NCBI GenBank assembly: GCA_002698945.1
Contig: NZZV01000116.1
Coordinates: 1 to 45,324, forward strand
DNA length: 45,324 nucleotides
From: Acidimicrobiaceae bacterium
GTDB taxonomy: Bacteria > Actinomycetota > Acidimicrobiia > Acidimicrobiales > Ilumatobacteraceae
Direction of reading: 5' to 3'
The stretch's first letter is position 1. Each line of letters starts with the position of its first letter. The notes beneath the pieces are model-generated. The model worked only from the letters and a program-made list of their open reading frames with translations, made no database searches and was not told the DNA's origin. Made by a program: the position numbers and the translations under genes. Of this stretch, positions 40,225 to 45,324 are shown in pieces.

Positions 40225-40845
40225 ATGGCGGCTCCCCTCCCACCCGTCACCCTGACCGGATCACGGGTCCGACTCGAGCCGCTCTCGCTCGATCACGCCG
40301 ACGACCTCCACGCCGCCGCGTCGGCCGAGCGTTCCACGTACGACTTCACGTGGGTGCCCGACGGCCCCGACGAGGCCCGCGAGTACATCGCATCGCTGCT
40401 CGCCGACCACGCCGCAGGAGCGGTCCTGCCGTTCGCCCAGATCGACGTCGCCTCGAATCGAGCGGTCGGTTGCACTCGGTTCCTCGAGATCCGCCGATGG
40501 CGCGGGCGCGACGTTCCCGACGAGGTCGAGATCGGCGGCACCTGGCTCGCGCGTGCGGCCCAAGGCACCGGGATCAACACGGAGGCGAAGTATCTGCTGC
40601 TCGGCCACGCGTTCGAGGCGTACGGGGTGTGGCGGGTGCAGATCGTCACCGATGCCCGCAACGCACTCAGCCGCGGCGGCATCGAGTCGATCGGGGCGAC
40701 GTTCGAGGGCATCTTGCGCAACCATCGCTTCGCCTCCGACACACCGGAGCCCTCGCCGAGACAGACGGCGGTCTACTCGATCATCCGTGACGAGTGGCCC
40801 GACGTGCGAGCACACCTCCGCCGCAAGATCGGGCTCGACGCGTGA
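40225..40845 (+). CDS. GNAT N-acetyltransferase
   Basis: A 206-residue acetyltransferase of the RimJ/RimL group. GSRVRLEPLSLDHADDLHAAASAERSTYDF opens the fold. EIGGTWLARAAQGTGINTEAKYLLLGHAFEAYGVWRVQIVTDARNALSRGGIESIGATFEGI holds the acetyl-CoA loop (AQGTGIN) and the second core strand. Substrate unknown. The ATG at 40225 follows the TAGGTT promoter. Its stop overlaps the GTG of the next gene (GTGA), so it heads a coupled operon. Confidence 0.88.
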   Translation: MAAPLPPVTLTGSRVRLEPLSLDHADDLHAAASAERSTYDFTWVPDGPDEAREYIASLLADHAAGAVLPFAQIDVASNRAVGCTRFLEIRRWRGRDVPDEVEIGGTWLARAAQGTGINTEAKYLLLGHAFEAYGVWRVQIVTDARNALSRGGIESIGATFEGILRNHRFASDTPEPSPRQTAVYSIIRDEWPDVRAHLRRKIGLDA

Positions 40846-41429
40846 ACGCACTGCTGGTGCTCGCCCATCCCTGCGACGACAGCTTCTGCCACGCCGCCGC
40901 CGACGCCGCCCACCGGGGCCTCGTTGCGGCCGGTCACGATGTCACCGTGATCGACCTGTACGACGAGGGGTTCACCACGGCGATGTCGCGCGCCGAGCGC
41001 ACCGCCTACCACTCGGACGACCCGATCCTCGACGACCAGGTCGCCGCCCACGCCGAGCTGGTGCGCGCGGCGGAGGTCCTCGTGTTCGTCTACCCGACGT
41101 GGTGGGCGGGGCTTCCCGCGGTGCTCAAGGGGTGGCTCGAACGCGTCATGGTCCCAGGTGTCGGCTTCGTGTTCGACGACCGGGGCAAGGTCCGCCCCGG
41201 TCTCCCCCAGGTCCGTCGCATCGTGGGTGTCAGCACCTACGGATCGCCGCGCTGGTACGTCAGGGTCGTCAACGACAACGGGCGTCGCGTCCTCACCCGC
41301 GCCCTGCGGATGTCGTGCGGGTGGCGAGCCCGGCCGAGCTGGCTGGCGCTCTACGCCATGGACACCACGAGCGACACCGACCGGGCGGCGTTCCTCCGAC
41401 ACATCGAGGAACGGACGGCGGCGATCTGA
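40842..41429 (+). CDS. Flavodoxin-fold NAD(P)H dehydrogenase (quinone)-like, copy 1
   Basis: A 195-residue flavodoxin-fold protein of the NQO1/KefF/MdaB type. NALLVLAHPCDDSFCHAAADAAHRGL gives the phosphate-binding loop, and VLVFVYPTWWAGLPAVLKGWLERVMVPGVGF the flavin region. It is expected to reduce quinones or other electrophiles with NAD(P)H. The GTG at 40842 overlaps the GNAT stop. The next gene is the same length and clearly paralogous, so this pair arose by tandem duplication. Confidence 0.87.
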   Translation: MNALLVLAHPCDDSFCHAAADAAHRGLVAAGHDVTVIDLYDEGFTTAMSRAERTAYHSDDPILDDQVAAHAELVRAAEVLVFVYPTWWAGLPAVLKGWLERVMVPGVGFVFDDRGKVRPGLPQVRRIVGVSTYGSPRWYVRVVNDNGRRVLTRALRMSCGWRARPSWLALYAMDTTSDTDRAAFLRHIEERTAAI

Positions 41430-42016
41430 TGCGGGTCCTCGTCGTCCATGCCCACCCCGACCCCGAGTCGTTCATGGCGGCGGCACGCGACCGGGCGGTC
41501 GACGCGCTCGGCGCGGCCGGGCACGACGTCAGAGCGACCGACCTGTACGCCGACGGGTTCGACCCGACGATGAGCGCCGACGAGCGGCGGACCCATCACG
41601 TGCCGGGCGTCGTGCCCGAACTGCAGCGATACGCGGACGACCTGCGCTGGGCCGAGGCGCTCGTGCTCGTCTATCCCACGTGGTGGAGCGGCTTCCCGGC
41701 CATGCTCAAGGGCTGGGTCGATCGGGTGTGGGTCGCCGGTGTGGCGTGGGACCTCCCGGAGGGAGCGAACCGCCTCCGACCACGACTGTCGAACATCCGA
41801 CGCATCGTTGCGGTGACCAGCCACGGGTCGTCCAAGCTGATCAACGCGCTCGAGGGCGAGTCGGGCAAGCGCACCATGACGCGGTCGATCCGGCTCATGT
41901 GCTCGTGGCGCACCCGCACCACTTGGTGCGCCATCTACGGCATCGACACCTGTGACGCGGCAGACCGCGAGCGCTTCCTGACGCGGGTCGAGCGGACCAT
42001 GCGACGCCTCCGCTGA
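41429..42016 (+). CDS. Flavodoxin-fold NAD(P)H dehydrogenase (quinone)-like, copy 2
   Basis: A 195-residue paralogue of the preceding protein. MRVLVVHAHPDPESFMAAARDRAVDALGAAGHDVRATDLYADGFDP and LVLVYPTWWSGFPAMLKGWVDRVWVAGVAW align position by position with copy 1. Its ATG overlaps the stop of copy 1 by one base (TGATG), so they are made together. The last third differs more (SSKLINALEGESGKRTMTRSIRLMCSWR), pointing to a different substrate. Confidence 0.87.
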   Translation: MRVLVVHAHPDPESFMAAARDRAVDALGAAGHDVRATDLYADGFDPTMSADERRTHHVPGVVPELQRYADDLRWAEALVLVYPTWWSGFPAMLKGWVDRVWVAGVAWDLPEGANRLRPRLSNIRRIVAVTSHGSSKLINALEGESGKRTMTRSIRLMCSWRTRTTWCAIYGIDTCDAADRERFLTRVERTMRRLR

Positions 42017-42047
42017 CGCCGGCGTGCAACCGGCGAGGCGCCCGTCG

Positions 42048-43040
<993 letters not shown>

Positions 43041-43116
43041 GAAGAACTCCTGAACTCGGGGACGCAGCGAGTCTACGAGGCGGAAGCGGGGTTCCTGCGG
43101 CTACCGTGACCCGCCG

Positions 43117-44217
43117 ATGAGGGTCGCGATCGACGCCGGACCGCTGTACGGACACCGAACCGGGGTGGGCCTCGCCGCGGCCGGGTGCATCGACGCCTTG
43201 GGCCGACGAGACGACGTCGAACTCGTCCCGTACCTCGTGAGCGGCCGTGCGACGCCCCTGCCCGGTCATCGTCGGCTGCCGGTACCTGGAATCGTCGCCT
43301 CGCACCTGTGGTCGCGCCTCGACCGGCCGCGCGCCGATCGCTGGCTCGACGGTGCCGAACTCGTGCACGGCACGAACTACGTGGCCCCGCCCACGGCAGT
43401 TCCTGCCGTCGTGTCGGTGTACGACTGCTGGTTCCTCCGCCATCCCGAACTCGCATCGCCGCTCGTCCGTCGGGCCGGCGCGAACCTGCGACGTGCGGTC
43501 GCTCGCGGCGCGTGGATCCACGCCAGCTCGGAGCGCACGGCGGCGGCGGTCCGCGAGTTGCTCGCGACCGAGCGGGTCCGCACCGTGCCGCTCGGTCCGC
43601 CGCCGGCACTCGACGACGCGACCGCGGCGCCGCGCGACGATCTGCGAGGCTCACGCTTCGTGTTGACGGTCGGCACGGAGGAGCGCCGCAAGGACATCCC
43701 GTTCCTGGTCGACGCATTCGCCGAGCTCCGTCAGCGACACGTCGATCTCCGTCTGGTGCTCGCGGGAGCGTCGGGTGACGACACCGATCGGGTCACGGCA
43801 TCGATCGCTCGCCTGCCCGACCCCGAGACCGTCGTCCGCCTCGGGACGATCGACGACGCCGCCAAGTCGTGGCTGTACCGGAACGCGGCGGTGCTCGCCT
43901 ATCCCTCGATCGACGAGGGATTCGGTTTCCCGGTCCTCGAAGCACAGGCGGCGGGCACGCCGGTCGTCGCCACAGCGGTCGGTTCGATCCCGGAGATCGC
44001 CGGCGACGGTGCCGTCCTCGTCGACGATCCGGCACGCGCGGCGGTCGTGCTCGCCGACGCGATCGACGAGGTGCTCGGTGGGTCGCGACGACTGGGTCTG
44101 ATCGAAGCCGGCTATCGCAACGTCCGCCGTTTCGACTGGGACGCCACCGCCGCCGGCCTGGTCGACCTGTACCGCACCGCAGCGGAGTCCTCGGCCGCAA
44201 CGCCATCGGCCTCATGA
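43117..44217 (+). CDS. Group 1 glycosyltransferase (GT4-like)
   Basis: A 366-residue GT-B glycosyltransferase. The N-terminal acceptor half begins MRVAIDAGPLYGHRTGVGLA. The C-terminal donor half has SRFVLTVGTEERRKDIPFLVDAFAEL, and VVRLGTIDDAAKSWLYRNAAVLAYPSIDEGFGFPVLEAQAAGTPVVATAVGSIPEIAGDGA with the E-x7-E nucleotide-sugar motif (about residue 267 on). Donor probably GDP-mannose or a GDP-deoxysugar given gmd next door. The start ATG 43117 is 76 bp from the divergent gmd start. Its stop overlaps cofD (ATGA). Confidence 0.9.
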   Translation: MRVAIDAGPLYGHRTGVGLAAAGCIDALGRRDDVELVPYLVSGRATPLPGHRRLPVPGIVASHLWSRLDRPRADRWLDGAELVHGTNYVAPPTAVPAVVSVYDCWFLRHPELASPLVRRAGANLRRAVARGAWIHASSERTAAAVRELLATERVRTVPLGPPPALDDATAAPRDDLRGSRFVLTVGTEERRKDIPFLVDAFAELRQRHVDLRLVLAGASGDDTDRVTASIARLPDPETVVRLGTIDDAAKSWLYRNAAVLAYPSIDEGFGFPVLEAQAAGTPVVATAVGSIPEIAGDGAVLVDDPARAAVVLADAIDEVLGGSRRLGLIEAGYRNVRRFDWDATAAGLVDLYRTAAESSAATPSAS

Positions 44218-45197
44218 GCGGCACCAGCGCGAGCATCGCCGTCCTCTGTGGCGGTGTCGGCGCGGCCCGGTTCCTCCGCGGTCTGCTCGAGGTCGTCGAC
44301 GCTGCCGACGTCACTGCGATCGTCAACACCGGCGATGACACGGTGCTGCACGGCCTGTCGATCTCGCCCGACCTCGACACGATCACGTACACCCTGGCCG
44401 GGGCGACCGACGACGAACGCGGCTGGGGGCTCGCCGGTGAGACGTGGAACGCCATGGCGGCGCTCGCGCGCTACGCCGAGGTCCGTCCCGACGGTTCCAC
44501 CGCGGCGCCGACCTGGTTCAATCTCGGCGACACCGACCTGGCGACCCACTTCTACCGCACCGCTCGTCTCGCCGAGGGTGCCACCCTCACAGCGGTCACC
44601 GCCGAGATCGCTCAGGCGTGGGGCCTCGGGCTGCGGATGCTGCCGGTGACCGACGATCGGTTCCGCACCGTGGTCACGTTGGGTGGCGACGGTCACGAAG
44701 CGGGGCGCGAGGTGACGTTCCAGGACTATTTCGTCCGCCTCCGGCACGGCGTGCCGGTCTCCGACGTCCGATTCGAACACGATGGCGCCGAGCCGACCGC
44801 GGCGGTCGCCGACGCGCTCACGTCGGCCGACCTGGTCGTCATCGCCCCTTCGAATCCGATCGTGTCGATCGGACCCCTGCGCGCGCTCCCGGGCATCGAC
44901 GAGGCGCTGCGATCGCGGCGCGACTCCGTGGTGGCGATCTCACCGATCGTCGGAGGCGCGGCGCTCAAGGGGCCCGCTGACCGGATGCTCGCCGAACTGG
45001 GCGTCGATCCCTCGGTCGCCGGGGTCGCGGGGTTGTACGCACCGGTCGCATCGACACTGGTGATCGACACGGTCGACGCCGGCCACGCACAGGCCGTCGA
45101 GGCCGCCGGGATGCACTGCGTGGTCACCCCGACGATCATGTCGCAACCCGGCGTCGGCGCCGACCTCGCCCGCACCTGCCTCCGCTCCGCCCGCTGA
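44214..45197 (+). CDS. cofD: 2-phospho-L-lactate transferase (CofD/FbiA), coenzyme F420 synthesis
   Basis: A 327-residue enzyme that transfers the phospholactyl or phosphoenolpyruvyl group to the deazaflavin Fo to form F420-0. IAVLCGGVGAARFLRGLLEV, AIVNTGDDTVLHGLSISPDLDTITYTLAG, WFNLGDTDLATHFYRTARL and LVVIAPSNPIVSIGPLRALPG, with IVGGAALKGPADRML, are the CofD signatures. The ATG at 44214 overlaps the glycosyltransferase stop codon. It is the only F420 gene in the window. Co-translation with a glycosyltransferase is unusual. Confidence 0.94.
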   Translation: MSGTSASIAVLCGGVGAARFLRGLLEVVDAADVTAIVNTGDDTVLHGLSISPDLDTITYTLAGATDDERGWGLAGETWNAMAALARYAEVRPDGSTAAPTWFNLGDTDLATHFYRTARLAEGATLTAVTAEIAQAWGLGLRMLPVTDDRFRTVVTLGGDGHEAGREVTFQDYFVRLRHGVPVSDVRFEHDGAEPTAAVADALTSADLVVIAPSNPIVSIGPLRALPGIDEALRSRRDSVVAISPIVGGAALKGPADRMLAELGVDPSVAGVAGLYAPVASTLVIDTVDAGHAQAVEAAGMHCVVTPTIMSQPGVGADLARTCLRSAR

Positions 45198-45244
45198 CCC
45201 TCACCTTCATGTCGCGCTCAGGATCCGGGATGCTCCTATGTTTG

Positions 45245-45324
45245 TCAAGAGGTGTTTGTGGTGGGGGTGAGGTCGGTTTTGATGGCTTGGTAGACGTCGC
45301 GGGCGACGGCGCGTTTGATGATGC
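45245..45324 (-). mobile_element. C-terminal end of a probable IS110-family transposase (partial)
   Basis: The minus strand from the window edge is open and reads IIKRAVARDVYQAIKTDLTP then TTNTS and TGA. KR-x-A-R-x-VY near the C-terminus is common in IS110-type transposases. The segment is richer in A and T, with AAA, ACA and AAC codons, than its neighbours, consistent with an insertion sequence. About 20 bp past the stop, TTGACAAACATAGGAGCATC may mark the element end. Only about 25 residues are visible, so the family is tentative. Confidence 0.55.

Overview
The window is high-GC DNA packed with genes, typical of an actinomycete. The class Acidimicrobiia (Ilumatobacter-like) is my best guess. 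The reasons are a coenzyme F420 gene (cofD), many GTG starts, a secreted protein with the actinobacterial CRLLDTRP module, C+ type L28 and a large SMC/SRP gene cluster. The taxonomy is inference; no rRNA or tRNA gene is present to fix it.

Positions 1-32,000 hold a conserved bacterial housekeeping block, nearly all on the minus strand. Read in the direction of transcription it runs fakA-like, recG, then rsmD, coaD, a coiled-coil gene, DUF177/yceD, rpmF, plsX, then acpP, rnc, mutM, smc, then ftsY, a large lipoprotein, ffh, rpsP and khpA. It joins translation (rpsP, rpmF, rpmB, rsmD), SRP protein targeting (ffh, ftsY), fatty acid and phospholipid synthesis (plsX, acpP, fakA), CoA synthesis (coaD), and DNA repair and chromosome organisation (smc, mutM, recG).

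This backbone is interrupted by accessory genes. A peroxiredoxin, a methyltransferase-like gene and a flavoprotein lie at 5.5-7.8 kb. An ECF sigma factor with a PASTA/propeller membrane protein, a GNAT enzyme, a ribbon-helix-helix/DUF4097 operon and a CBS protein lie at 13.8-19.2 kb. A zinc-ribbon protein, nth, a secreted LLDTRP protein and rarD lie at 22.7-25.8 kb. The seams and several neighbouring gaps carry at least four unrelated families of palindromic repeats. The most striking is a set of eight 33-bp palindromes in four pairs, every pair joined by ACCGGT. They form two oppositely oriented arrays on either side of mutM-rnc-acpP.

Positions 29,800-45,324 hold a cold-shock type DEAD-box helicase, rpmB, a small CSD-like protein and pckG. 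A DUF5678-like/retropepsin-like mini-operon, a lipoprotein, a DUF2889 protein, a CcdA-type thiol transporter and a MalY/PatB aminotransferase follow. Next come a GNAT gene with two tandem 195-residue quinone-reductase-like flavoproteins, then gmd, and a glycosyltransferase overlapping cofD. The right edge cuts what looks like the end of an IS110-type transposase.

Ten genes share an extended -10 hexamer ending 6-7 nt before the start codon, which predicts leaderless mRNAs. No CRISPR array, tRNA or rRNA gene was seen.
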